Made by a program: the position numbers and the translations under genes
From: Hungatella sp. UBA3147
Lineage (GTDB): Bacteria; Bacillota; Clostridia; Lachnospirales; Lachnospiraceae
NCBI GenBank assembly: GCA_002365025.1
Contig: DEYX01000150.1
Coordinates: forward strand, 1 to 13,482
Direction of reading: 5' to 3'
Length of the DNA: 13,482 bases
The notes under the pieces: generated by a model
Told to the model about the DNA's origin: nothing
What the model saw: the letters and a program-made list of their open reading frames with translations, nothing else
Databases searched by the model: none
In this document: one piece after another, positions 1 to 8,300 of the stretch
Numbering within the stretch: position 1 is the first letter of the stretch
Layout of the letters: each line of letters opens with the position of its first letter

Positions 1-1136
1 TAATAGAAATAGTCATCAGGGTAATAACCTCCGCCCCAGACTCTTAAGCAATTGAAGTTTGCGGCAGCACAGTCTTCGATCAGCCGTGCAGTCCTCTCCT
101 TCGACACCCTTGTTAAAATATTATCTTCCGGAATATAATTCGCTCCCATTGTAAATATTTTTATTCCGTTTACCGTAATGGCAAACTCGTTACCATATTC
201 ATTTTTATCCGTGCTGACGGTCACGGTCCGAAGGCCGATCCGGCACTCATAGGCATCATGACAGGTCCCTGCTTCATCAAGCAGGCGGATATTCACCCTG
301 TATAAGGGATGCTCTCCTAAACCGTTGGGCCACCATATCCGGGGCTCTGGAATGGTTTCTTTATACTGCCATTCTTCGCTGTTACGGACTGTCCTGGATA
401 CAAGCCTGCCTTCCGGATCTGTTATTTCTGTCTCGGTAAGCCATGCCTGCCTGTTTTCCTGTCTTTCTTCAAAAGAGGAAAACTGCTTTGTTTTTATTTT
501 AAATTTCAGCCCTACTCTGCCACTGCTTTCATGCTCCTGCCTGATATGGACATCCTGGATTTTAACTTCGCTGAAATATTCGATGGCTATATCCCGGAAG
601 ATTCCCATATCCGGAAGCTGCGGGCCCCAGTCCCATCCAAACATATAATGAGCCTTGCGTAGTGCCGCATTCCCGTGGATACATCCGGTGGAGGCATAGA
701 AGATATCATTTCCCTCATCCTCTTTCCTTACAAAATTCAGCGGGGAGTGAAATAAAACCTCTATCCGGTTTTCTCCTTCCTGCAAAAATTCCTTTACCGG
801 GAAACGGTAAGTTCTGTGCATATCCCTGGTTTCTGCAACCAGACAGCCATTTATGCGGAAGGATGCAATGGTATCAATTCCGGCGCAGACAAGTTCTGCA
901 TGGGAAAGTTCCAGATCCTCTCCTGACACCGTAAAGCTTCTTTTATAAAGATAATCATTTGCCATCAATTCCCGGACAGCATATTCATTGCATCTCCAAT
1001 AAGGATCCTCGATCAGCTTATGTTCCAGCATATGGCTGATCACAGTTCCCGGCACTTCTCCCGTGTATACGTCATCGCGGGAGGCTCCTTCGGAATGCCA
1101 TTCCCAAACTCCATTTAATGATTGTGTTTTTCGCAT
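1..1136 (-). CDS. GH2 glycosidase, beta-mannosidase type (N-terminal 378 residues; cut by the window edge)
   Basis: The reading frame is open from an ATG at 1136 to the left edge. It begins MRKTQSLNGVWEWHSEG, as GH2 N-terminal sugar-binding (jelly-roll) domains do. Three blocks point to beta-mannosidase rather than beta-galactosidase or glucuronidase: DPYWRCNE near residue 45, YMFGWDWGPQLPDMGIFRD near 165-185, and GANYIPEDN followed by NFNCLRVWGGGYYPDDYF at the visible end, where the TIM barrel begins. An Ig-like domain should lie between about 190 and 290. The catalytic glutamates of GH2 lie further downstream and cannot be checked. No signal peptide is visible, so the enzyme is probably cytoplasmic and would release terminal beta-mannose from an imported saccharide. 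The start follows AGGTGA with good spacing, 15 bp after the upstream permease stop, so it is the last visible gene of the transporter operon. Other GH2 activities cannot be fully excluded. Confidence 0.88.
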   Translation of the reverse strand, partial: MRKTQSLNGVWEWHSEGASRDDVYTGEVPGTVISHMLEHKLIEDPYWRCNEYAVRELMANDYLYKRSFTVSGEDLELSHAELVCAGIDTIASFRINGCLVAETRDMHRTYRFPVKEFLQEGENRIEVLFHSPLNFVRKEDEGNDIFYASTGCIHGNAALRKAHYMFGWDWGPQLPDMGIFRDIAIEYFSEVKIQDVHIRQEHESSGRVGLKFKIKTKQFSSFEERQENRQAWLTETEITDPEGRLVSRTVRNSEEWQYKETIPEPRIWWPNGLGEHPLYRVNIRLLDEAGTCHDAYECRIGLRTVTVSTDKNEYGNEFAITVNGIKIFTMGANYIPEDNILTRVSKERTARLIEDCAAANFNCLRVWGGGYYPDDYFY

Positions 1137-1151
1137 AGTCTCACCTGCTCA

Positions 1152-1976
1152 TTACGCCTTTAAGCCACTGGTTGCAATTCCTTCCACAAAGTTTTTCTGG
1201 AAAACCGCAAAGCATACAATGACTGGAAGAACAAATACTACCGCTGCCGCCATCAGCCTTGACCAGTCTATGGAATACTCACTCATATACTGCTGGAGTC
1301 CCAGAGAAAGGGTATACATACCTGGCTTTGTTATAAAAATCAAAGGATACAAATAATCACTCCACGCATCCAAAAAGGCGTATATCCCTATGGTAGTCAA
1401 AACCGGTTTGCAAAGAGGAAGTGCAATTTTATGATAGCGCTGGAATTCTGTAGCCCCGTCGATTTTCCCCGCTTCGATCAAGCTGTTTGGAATACCTGCA
1501 AAAAACTGCCGGACAATAACAATATAATATGCCTTTCCAAAAAATGCAGGTAGGATCAGGGGAATGTATGTATTGGTAAGCCCAAGCTTAGAATAAATCT
1601 TATACAAAGGCACCATGGTAACCGTTATAGGTATCATCATCGTCGCCATGACCAGGCCTGAGATAATATCTGCACCTTTCCATCTGATTTTCACCAGGGA
1701 ATATGCAACCATAGGCGTGACCAGAAGCTGCCCTATAAGTGAAATGGCCGTGATAAACACCGTATTTCCCATGTATTTAAAATATGGGATCGCTGCAAAG
1801 GCTGCCGGATAGTTTTCTTTCACCCATTCACGGGGAAACAGCCTTACCGGAATGGTAAAAGCATCGTTGTTGGTTTTGAACGAAGTAAGCAGCATTACCA
1901 TAAAGGGTGATATGAAAATCAAAGCCAGCACAGCAACCATAGCAAAAAATAAAACTTTGCTTATATATTTCTTCAT
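1152..1976 (-). CDS. Carbohydrate ABC transporter permease, MalG type
   Basis: This 274-residue integral membrane protein is the second permease of a CUT1-type sugar importer. The first transmembrane helix is at about residues 8-30, and further hydrophobic segments lie near 70-95, 105-130, 138-158 and 245-265. The cytoplasmic EAA loop, which docks on the ATPase, starts at E168 (EAGKIDGATEFQRYHKIALP) and has the family pattern EAA-x3-G-x9-I-x-LP. The length is normal for MalG-like proteins. The start is preceded by GGAGGTG, which lies inside the last codons of the upstream permease gene; only 2 bp separate the two, so they are probably translationally coupled. No ATPase gene is in the window. 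CUT1 systems in Firmicutes often share one MsmX-like ATPase encoded elsewhere, so this is expected. The exact substrate cannot be read from the permease; the neighbouring beta-mannosidase suggests a mannoside. Confidence 0.93.
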   Translation of the reverse strand: MKKYISKVLFFAMVAVLALIFISPFMVMLLTSFKTNNDAFTIPVRLFPREWVKENYPAAFAAIPYFKYMGNTVFITAISLIGQLLVTPMVAYSLVKIRWKGADIISGLVMATMMIPITVTMVPLYKIYSKLGLTNTYIPLILPAFFGKAYYIVIVRQFFAGIPNSLIEAGKIDGATEFQRYHKIALPLCKPVLTTIGIYAFLDAWSDYLYPLIFITKPGMYTLSLGLQQYMSEYSIDWSRLMAAAVVFVLPVIVCFAVFQKNFVEGIATSGLKA

Positions 1977-1978
1977 CC

Positions 1979-2902
1979 TTATTCACCTCCGGCATTTTCT
2001 GTTGCTTTTCTCGTTACCTTTGTCATAATAACCGTCAGAACCGCAACAACGACAAAGAGCAGCCAAGCCATTGCCGAAGCCTTACCCATCTTCAAATAGG
2101 TAAATGCATTATGGAATACATACAGCGGATACATGAGAATGGAATTCTCAGGGCCGCCGGCGGCACTTCCGCCTTTAACTCCGGCATTAGCAGTAATAAT
2201 GATGTATACCTGCTGGAAATACTGGAATGCATTTATGGTGCTTAGTATGGCCTGATACACAAGAACATGAGCAATGCATGGCACCGTAATATAGAAAAAT
2301 CTGGAAACCTTTCCGGCTCCGTCAATTTCAGCAGATTCATAATAGCTTTTTGGTACAGACTGTAAAGCTGACATGCAGACCAGCATCATGGTTCCGGTAT
2401 TCCACGTTCCCATGAGGACCAGCGCCCACTTGGTATAATGGGCATCCATAAGCCATGCCGGCCCGCTGATTCCAAACCAGCTTAATACGTTATTAATATA
2501 GCCGTAGGTAGGGTCAAACATCCAGATCCATACCATAGTTGCCGCAACCATGGGGATTACGGAAGGCAGGAAAAATGCTGTCCTGACAAACCCCCGCCCC
2601 TTAAAATCGGCGCATACGATGCTGGCCAGAAGCAGCGCTACGAACAGGTTGATGGGCGTAGATACAAAGGCCATAAATAAGGTATTTCCCAAGCTCTTCC
2701 AAACAAGAGGATCACTAAAGATGTCTTTAAAATTATCAAGTCCCACCCACTGCGGAGCTGTTACGGCATTGAACTTTGTAAGGCTGTAATACAGAGAGCT
2801 TATCAGTGGATATACACTAAAAGCCAGAAAGCCCAGAATCCACGGAGATGAAAACAGCAGCCCATTTATAAAATCCCGCTGTGTCGCGTTTCGTCCCTTC
2901 AT
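1979..2902 (-). CDS. Carbohydrate ABC transporter permease, MalF/UgpA type
   Basis: This is the first permease of the importer, about 307 residues, with an N-terminal transmembrane segment that begins around LLFSSPWILGFLAFSVYPL. The EAA-type loop is near residue 189 (ESAEIDGAGKVSRFFYITVP), as in MalF/UgpA proteins that pair with the MalG-type permease next door. An in-frame ATG lies 21 nt upstream at 2923. I prefer the ATG at 2902 because GAGAGGGG and AAAAGGA directly precede it as a ribosome binding site, while the 2923 ATG has none. The protein then starts MKGRNATQRDFINGLLFS, with a short basic N-terminus before the first helix. The gene lies 81 nt after the binding-protein stop; that gap contains a stem-loop, listed separately. 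The final codons carry the ribosome binding site of the next gene. Confidence 0.92.
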   Translation of the reverse strand: MKGRNATQRDFINGLLFSSPWILGFLAFSVYPLISSLYYSLTKFNAVTAPQWVGLDNFKDIFSDPLVWKSLGNTLFMAFVSTPINLFVALLLASIVCADFKGRGFVRTAFFLPSVIPMVAATMVWIWMFDPTYGYINNVLSWFGISGPAWLMDAHYTKWALVLMGTWNTGTMMLVCMSALQSVPKSYYESAEIDGAGKVSRFFYITVPCIAHVLVYQAILSTINAFQYFQQVYIIITANAGVKGGSAAGGPENSILMYPLYVFHNAFTYLKMGKASAMAWLLFVVVAVLTVIMTKVTRKATENAGGE

Positions 2903-2930
2903 TCCTTTTCCCCTCTCAAACATGAAGATC

Positions 2931-2969
2931 AGGGCACTGCATTATGCAGATTTCTGCCTGCAGCGCCCT
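2931..2969 (-). other. Intercistronic stem-loop between the binding-protein and permease genes
   Basis: AGGGC at 2931-2935 pairs with GCCCT at 2965-2969. After one A-C mismatch, CTGCA at 2937-2941 pairs with TGCAG at 2959-2963. The loop can form a smaller hairpin, GCAG 2946-2949 with CTGC 2954-2957. On the transcribed strand no U-run follows, so it does not look like an intrinsic terminator. Its position right after a binding-protein gene fits a 3' stabilising structure that lets that gene be expressed above the permeases, as known for malE-malF type operons. That role is inference. Confidence 0.6.
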
Positions 2970-2983
2970 TTATTAGTGAATTG

Positions 2984-4327
2984 TTATTTTAAATTTGCGC
3001 TTTGTGCTGCAAGAGCTTTCAGTGCCTCTTCAGGAGTCTTTGACCCTGAGTAGACGGTATCAAGTGCTGCATTAATCATGGATATGTATTCATCATAATC
3101 TGCCATTACCGGATACTGAATGCCTTTTTCCTGCTTCAGAGCGTCAATAAATTCTGTAAATCCAGGAACTGCCTTAATATCAGCATCATCGTATAATGCT
3201 TTTACAGCGGGAAGATTTCCAGTTCCAAGGTCAATGATCTTGGCGCCTTCCTGACTGCAGAGCCATCTTGTAAAGTCCCAGGCTCCATCTTTATTCTTAG
3301 CCATTGCCGGTACTGCTACAGAGTCAGTCTCATAGCGGCTGGTCCCTCTCAGCTCCGGATTTGCCTGTGTACCGGGAATCAGGGTAATGCCGTAATCAAC
3401 GGTGGAATTAAAATTCTTCATCATGGTCGGCAGCCAGGAACCGTCAAGGCGGAACAACTGCTTGCCCTGGAAGAACATATCCTGTTCTGTATAACGGTTT
3501 GTATTTGCTGTACCGATAAACCCATCAAGGGCTTTTCCGCCAAACTGATTTCTGTATTTTACGTTCATATTAAGACTGTCTAAAATGCCTGCGTTATCAG
3601 GAGTGACATTAGAATCCTCATCCCACCATCTTCCGCCAAAGCCGTAGATCAGCTCCTGTCTGGCAGAGGCATATGGGAATAAGGGATATCCAAGTACCTC
3701 AATATTTCCGCTGCCATCTACCTTCGTAGCCTTTACTGCCATCTCATACATCTCTTCCATGGTTTTTGGCGGCTCGGTATATCCGGCTTCCTTCAACAGT
3801 TCCTTGTTGTAATACATCTGAATGGTGTATGCATCAAGGGGAAGGGCATAAATGTTTCTGTCAATGGTATTTGCATTCATCGCCTGCTCTGAATAAATGG
3901 AGGAATCAAAGGATTCCTTGTCTGCATATGGCTGCAGATTTTCCAGCAAGCCATTCTTCTGATACTGCACCACGGTCTGGTTGCTTATTTTGATTACATC
4001 AGGTGATTCGTTGCTGCTCATAGCTACGATTACCTTCTGGGCATCCGTAACGCTTAACCCTTCCACCTTATAATTGCTTTGGGAAGCATTGTACTCACTG
4101 ATCGCCTTCTCATAGACAGCTGCTTCATCCCCTGTGTTGTTGTACCAGAAAGTGATCACCTGTGCTTCCTTGTTTTCTGCCGGAGCAGATGTTTCCCCGC
4201 TGGTTGTCTCCCCGCCGGCCGCAGTCGTCTGTGCGGTGGTGGCCTGTGTCTGGGATCCGCTTCCGCAGCCTGTGACCGCCATTGCAGCCATACCTGCAGC
4301 CATGATAATACCAATTGCTCTTTTCAT
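2984..4327 (-). CDS. Extracellular sugar-binding lipoprotein of a CUT1 ABC importer
   Basis: This 447-residue family 1 extracellular solute-binding protein captures the sugar outside the cell and delivers it to the two permeases downstream. The N-terminus (MKRAIGIIMAAGMAAMAVTGC) is a lipoprotein signal peptide with lipobox VTGC. Cleavage would leave C21 as the lipidated residue, followed by a Ser/Gly/Thr/Gln/Ala-rich linker to about residue 55, typical of Gram-positive anchored binding proteins. The mature domain starts at ITFWYNNTGDEAAVYEKAI, the usual first strand of this fold. Later family-like stretches are ALPLDAYTIQMYYNKELLKEAG, GSWLPTMM, and AWDFTRWLCSQEGAK. The start has a textbook AAGGAGG site with about 6 nt spacing. 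A strong promoter lies about 75-105 bp upstream, making this the first gene of the four-gene operon. The ligand is not identifiable from sequence; a mannose-containing oligosaccharide is inferred from the linked GH2 gene. Confidence 0.93.
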   Translation of the reverse strand: MKRAIGIIMAAGMAAMAVTGCGSGSQTQATTAQTTAAGGETTSGETSAPAENKEAQVITFWYNNTGDEAAVYEKAISEYNASQSNYKVEGLSVTDAQKVIVAMSSNESPDVIKISNQTVVQYQKNGLLENLQPYADKESFDSSIYSEQAMNANTIDRNIYALPLDAYTIQMYYNKELLKEAGYTEPPKTMEEMYEMAVKATKVDGSGNIEVLGYPLFPYASARQELIYGFGGRWWDEDSNVTPDNAGILDSLNMNVKYRNQFGGKALDGFIGTANTNRYTEQDMFFQGKQLFRLDGSWLPTMMKNFNSTVDYGITLIPGTQANPELRGTSRYETDSVAVPAMAKNKDGAWDFTRWLCSQEGAKIIDLGTGNLPAVKALYDDADIKAVPGFTEFIDALKQEKGIQYPVMADYDEYISMINAALDTVYSGSKTPEEALKALAAQSANLK

Positions 4328-4403
4328 AAAATACCTCCTTATAAAAATATGGTTTGAACTTTTTGTTGATTAGCCTTCAACATTTTGTTTAATTCATAAT
4401 CAA

Positions 4404-4432
4404 TATATACTATACTTCATGTGTTTTGTCAA
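4404..4432 (-). promoter_or_regulatory. Predicted sigma-A promoter of the sugar importer operon
   Basis: On the minus strand a perfect -35 TTGACA (4432-4427) is followed after 17 bp by TATATA (4409-4404). Transcription would start near 4397, giving a leader of about 70 nt before the binding-protein ATG at 4327. The -35 overlaps one TTGTTGA copy, so a protein bound there could block polymerase. Confidence 0.7.
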
Positions 4433-4516
4433 CAATAATCATGGGATTCTTTTTATTTTTTTGTCTGTTTTTTATAATGTTAGTTTTTTTATTCAACAAA
4501 TACTTGATTATTGCTG
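4430..4516. repeat. Separated inverted repeat, 12-bp arms, 11 of 12 matching
   Basis: CAACAATAATCA at 4430-4441 is the inverse complement of TGATTATTGCTG at 4505-4516 except at one position. The arms are 63 bp apart. The left arm overlaps the -35 of the leftward importer promoter and the right arm touches the -35 of the rightward regulator promoter, so the symmetry is centred between two divergent promoters. The DNA between the arms is strongly T-rich, with T-runs at 4450-4454, 4456-4462, 4468-4473 and 4484-4490, and may be curved or act as UP-element DNA. Confidence 0.5.
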
Positions 4517-4543
4517 GACTTTATCTCACATTTCATTTATAAT
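4515..4543 (+). promoter_or_regulatory. Predicted promoter of the YheO-like regulator gene
   Basis: TGGACT (4515-4520, four of six matches to TTGACA) is separated by 17 bp from a perfect TATAAT (4538-4543). Transcription would start near 4550, leaving a leader of about 30 nt that contains ATTTTGTTGA and the ribosome binding site GAAAGGA. The SD-to-ATG distance is about 12 nt, slightly long. Confidence 0.6.
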
Positions 4544-4580
4544 TTACTTAGACATTTTGTTGAAAGGATAAAATACTACT

Positions 4581-5219
4581 ATGGGATATGTTTCTGATAA
4601 CCTGAACCTGTTGTCTGACATTGCAAAATGCATTGCGATGCAATTCGGAGAAAACTGTGAAGTGGTTTTACATGACCTTACCCTGCCATATGACCAGACA
4701 ATCGTTGCAATCTGGAATGGACATGTGACCGGAAGAAAAGTCGGGGATGGAGGCACCAATGCCGGATTAGAGATTTTAAAGGGATCCGCATCACCGGATG
4801 ACCAGTACAGCTATGTTAACGCCACACCTACCGGCCGGATCTTACGTTCTTCCAGCAAGTACTTCCGTGACGAATATGGAAAAGTGAACGGAAGCTTGTG
4901 CATTAATTTAGATATTACAGATATGATTAAATGTGAAAACACTTTACGGACCTTTACCTGTTCCAGCACCCAGGCCCTTACCCAGACTCCTGAACTGTTT
5001 GTGGGAAATGTTGATGAACTGCTGGAAATCATGATGAAAGATGCTGTAAACATGACCGGAAAATCCGTGGGGAATTTGACAAAAGAAGAGAAGGTGTCTG
5101 TTGTCCACACCTTAGACGACAAGGGATTTTTCCTGATCAAAAAAGCGGCTGAAAAGCTGGCTGACTTTTTGGGATTATCCAGATACAGCATCTATAACTA
5201 TCTGAACGAAAGCCATTAG
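4581..5219 (+). CDS. YheO/DauR-like transcriptional regulator (PAS-like domain plus HTH)
   Basis: The 212-residue protein matches the two-domain layout of the YheO/DauR family. A PAS-like sensor domain covers about residues 8-120 and includes QFGENCEVVLHDLT and IWNGHVTGRKVGDGGTNAG, followed by an NGSLCINLDIT strand typical of the family. A C-terminal helix-turn-helix of the HTH_22 type spans about residues 160-210 and ends KLADFLGLSRYSIYNYLNES. It should be a cytoplasmic DNA-binding protein that senses a small molecule through the PAS-like domain; the ligand is unknown. It is somewhat shorter than E. coli YheO (about 240 residues). The gene is divergent from the sugar importer operon, with 253 bp of shared regulatory DNA, so control of that operon and of itself is a reasonable inference. 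The family is better known from amino-acid-related genes than from sugar uptake. A strong terminator follows 23 bp after the stop codon. Confidence 0.85.
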   Translation: MGYVSDNLNLLSDIAKCIAMQFGENCEVVLHDLTLPYDQTIVAIWNGHVTGRKVGDGGTNAGLEILKGSASPDDQYSYVNATPTGRILRSSSKYFRDEYGKVNGSLCINLDITDMIKCENTLRTFTCSSTQALTQTPELFVGNVDELLEIMMKDAVNMTGKSVGNLTKEEKVSVVHTLDDKGFFLIKKAAEKLADFLGLSRYSIYNYLNESH

Positions 5220-5242
5220 ATTGCCATGATCGGTGAAATAGC

Positions 5243-5291
5243 AAAGAGGGTTCCCAAAAGTCGTAGAATGACTTTCAGGAACCCTCTTTTT
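5243..5291 (+). terminator. Strong intrinsic terminator, possibly serving both directions
   Basis: AAAGAGGGTTCC (5243-5254) pairs perfectly with GGAACCCTCTTT (5278-5289). Inside a small 2x2 internal loop, AAAGTC (5257-5262) pairs with GACTTT (5270-5275). A run of five T follows on the plus strand, so it terminates the YheO-like gene. The convergent jetC transcript also enters this hairpin, but in that direction only three T follow, so minus-strand termination would be weaker. An outer 8-bp inverted repeat, ATCGGTGA 5229-5236 and TCACCGAT 5318-5325, encloses the hairpin. Confidence 0.9.
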
Positions 5292-5345
5292 ATATAAAAA
5301 CAATTACGATAATGAAATCACCGATGCTGCCGCCCTGTTATTTTA

Positions 5346-8300
5346 TCAGGAATCCTGCAAATCAAGGTTATCATCAAGTTCCTCCTCGCCGATCTCCCCT
5401 TCATCAAGCTCCCGCATCAGCTCCGGAAAGCTTTCCCTCTCAAATTCCTGAATGGATATGGACTTCTTATTAGGATTGGCGAATACAAAGGTCTTATCTA
5501 CATTCTCCACATAATTCTGAATCTTATCATTGGTTGCGCTGATAATGGCCTGGAAGCCCAGCCCCCGGATCAGCTCAATGCAGCTTGCCACCTTCTCCGC
5601 ATCCATCTTGGAAAATGCCTCATCAAGCACCACCAGGCGAAGGGTGGGATTTCTCTGTATCTTTGGAGACATGCTGATCCGGTAAGCCTGGGCAAAGCTG
5701 GCCAATAAGGCTACGTAAAGAGGGTTCTGCCCCTCCCCGCCGGAATTCTTTTTGATCATCTTGCTTAAACGGATCTTAATGACCTCATCCTCGTTCTGAA
5801 TGATCTGCTGCATATCAAAGGACAGGTACGTCCGGTAATCCGCATACTTATCCATGTTCCGCTTGGCCTCTTCCATCTCCTCCGGTGTGGCGTTTTCCGG
5901 CGGGATGAAGATGTTTATCAGGTCATTGATGATTTCTCCGTACTGGTTTTCATGCTCCATGGTGAATAAGTTCATCTGGTTATCCAGGGAATCCGTAAGA
6001 CAGGCGGGATTAACCTCCAGAGAGTTATCCATGAACATGTCGTAATATCTCCCATCCGGCCCTTTATTCCTTCCAATGACAAACTGATACTTATCCTTGC
6101 CGAAATCCAGCCTGCTGATGATCTTATTCAGCTCATCTTTTCGTAAAAGGGCATCCCTTATGGAGCTTCGGATCTTGAACATAAAGTCATCCTTAAAATG
6201 AAGGACGGCAGACTTTGCCTGCTCGGCGGCCATCGTTTTATATTCCTCCAGATTTCCGCACTCCATGGTCTCAAGAAGGCGGTCATATTCCCCATTCTCC
6301 TTTGCTGTGAGGGAAAAGTTCCGGTTGGGATATTTTCTGGCATACTCACCTCTGGAGCCTACAAGAACCTGGAATGCCTGGTCACGGGATTCTTCTGACT
6401 TCCTGCATTCTCCGAAAAATTCATTCTTAAGGCGGTCGTACCGGCAGTTTTCTCTGCTTTCCAAAATTTCTTTCACCTTGGTTTCCAGCTCCTCAGCAGG
6501 TTCAAATTCCCGTTCTTTTGAAACCAGTTCTTCCTGCAGCTGCAGGGATTCTCTGCGGAACCGTTCGATCTCGCTGTTGATGCCAAAAATCAGTTCTGCG
6601 ACTGCGCTCTGCTCCGCCCTCTTTCTATCGCAGAGCTGTAAGATGGCTTCCCTTTCCTTCACCCATTCTTCTACATCCTGGGCCTTCAGCTTTTCAAACT
6701 TCTGTTCCAGCCGTCTGATTTCTCTTTCCTTTTCCTTAAAAGCCTCCATATCCTGCTGCCATTCCAGGTAAACGCCCGTTTCTTCTCCTAAGCCCTCCAT
6801 GGATAAGATACGCTTGCATTCCTTTAACACCTGTTCCTGGGGCTTTTTCTCCTCTTCCATGGAAACCAGATTCTTTTCCAGAAGCCGGATCCTTCTCCTG
6901 ACGCTGTCCTTGCCGATATAAGCAAATTTGGTATAATTATCGGGATTCATATGCTGCAGGCGGAACGTATGGTAAAGCATGCAGTCAGGGGTCACTCCAA
7001 TGCGGCTGCGGCGCAGTTCTTCCAAGTTCCTGCACTTGACGACCCTGCCCAAAAGCAGGTCAATGTACGGCTGTAAATAAGCCTCCCTCACCGTAATCTC
7101 TTCGGCAAGGCCGTCTTTCACCACTTCATAGGAGTTCTGCCCTACCTTTTCCGTATCCAGAACAGCCACATTAAAATATTCAGCCCTGTCCAGTTCCCCA
7201 TAAGCAGCCATGGCAGCTTCTGCATAGGCCGGAGCCACGACCAGGGACAGCTTATTATTGCCCAGATAGCCTTCCACCGCATTTCTCCAGGTCTCATCCC
7301 TGATGTCCAGAAGGTCTGCAAGCACATGGACCTCCACCGCCTTGCCAGTTTCCTCTAAAAGCCGCTGCTGGATCAGGGAACGGGCGCGTTCCAAATATTT
7401 TGGATAGGCCTTATTTCCAGCCTTTAACTGGGCCAGCTCTTCACTTGTCTGGCGCTCTTTTTTCCGGATATCCCGGAGAATTCCTTCTGCCTCTTTTTGA
7501 GCTTCTTCTGTTTCCTTTCTCATCTCGGCAATGGATTTTTTCAGGCGGTTTAACTTCTCTTCATCAATGGTATTCTTTAGAAATTCTTCTATGTCCCATA
7601 TGGTCTGGTTGGAGGTAGCCTCTTCGTCTATCCATTCCTTCAGCCGCTCCCCTGTCTGAGACCATTTGGTTAAGCTCTTATTTAAGTGGTTCGATAGTTC
7701 CTTCGCTGATTCCAGCTGATTCTTAAGATCCTCATAGCCAGAGGAGGAAATCCGTCCAAGCAGCTCATTTCCCTGTCTGGTCAGATCTTCCATCTGCCCT
7801 TCTAATGCTGTCCGCTGGCCTTCCTGACGGTCTAAATCCTCCCTGGCAAGCCTTGACTTATCCGTTAATGCCTGGATCCTTGCCTGATAATCCAGAATTT
7901 CCATCCTGCGGAAGAAATATGTATTTTGTCTTATCTCTTTTTCTTTTTCACGTACTGCTGAGAACTTTTCCCTCATTCCATTTAAATAACCGATCTCAAT
8001 AACCGTGTCTTCAATCTTTTTTCGCATCCGCCCGTACTGCATGACGCTTTCCTGCATGTCCTCAATGTGGATGTCCTGCTCCATGCAGATGTATTCCTTT
8101 ACAAAATCCTCCAGCTTGATGTTCATGCGGAACGGAATGGCACGTTTGAATAAAAGGGGGAACTTTTCCGAATCAAGACCCCCTAAGTATACGTCATACA
8201 GCTGCCTGCGGAACCGCTCGTTATGGGAAGTTGCAAAATAATCGTCTTTGGGGTAAATGGTCTGCAAATAAGCAGACACTTCCTGAATGGTCATGGTCCT

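Larger units (their letters stand above)
4363..4563. promoter_or_regulatory. Array of four TTGTTGA motifs with about 65-bp spacing (candidate operators)
   Basis: TTGTTGA occurs at 4363-4369 (+), 4429-4435 (-), 4493-4499 (-) and 4557-4563 (+). Counted on the TGTTGA/TCAACA core, the starts are 4364, 4429, 4493 and 4558, spaced 65, 64 and 65 bp. A fifth, weaker core (TCAACA, 4377-4382) pairs with the first as an inverted repeat with a 7-bp spacer. One copy overlaps the -35 of the importer promoter, and one lies in the leader of the divergent regulator gene, just before its ribosome binding site. The adjacent YheO-like regulator is the natural candidate binder, but that is inference; the distal AraC regulator is an alternative. 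Confidence 0.45.

Noticed and set aside
325..934. Plus-strand open frames of 107 and 90 codons
   Set aside because: They lie antisense inside the GH2 gene, whose minus-strand frame is continuous and carries clear family motifs. The plus frames show no family-like sequence.
4473..4478. TATAAT as a second promoter of the YheO-like gene
   Set aside because: No acceptable -35 at 16-18 bp upstream, only T-tract DNA; the 4538-4543 box has a better partner.
6198..6771. Plus-strand open frames opposite jetC, up to 168 codons
   Set aside because: Shadows of the long coiled-coil coding region; Ser-rich, low-complexity translations without start signals or domains.
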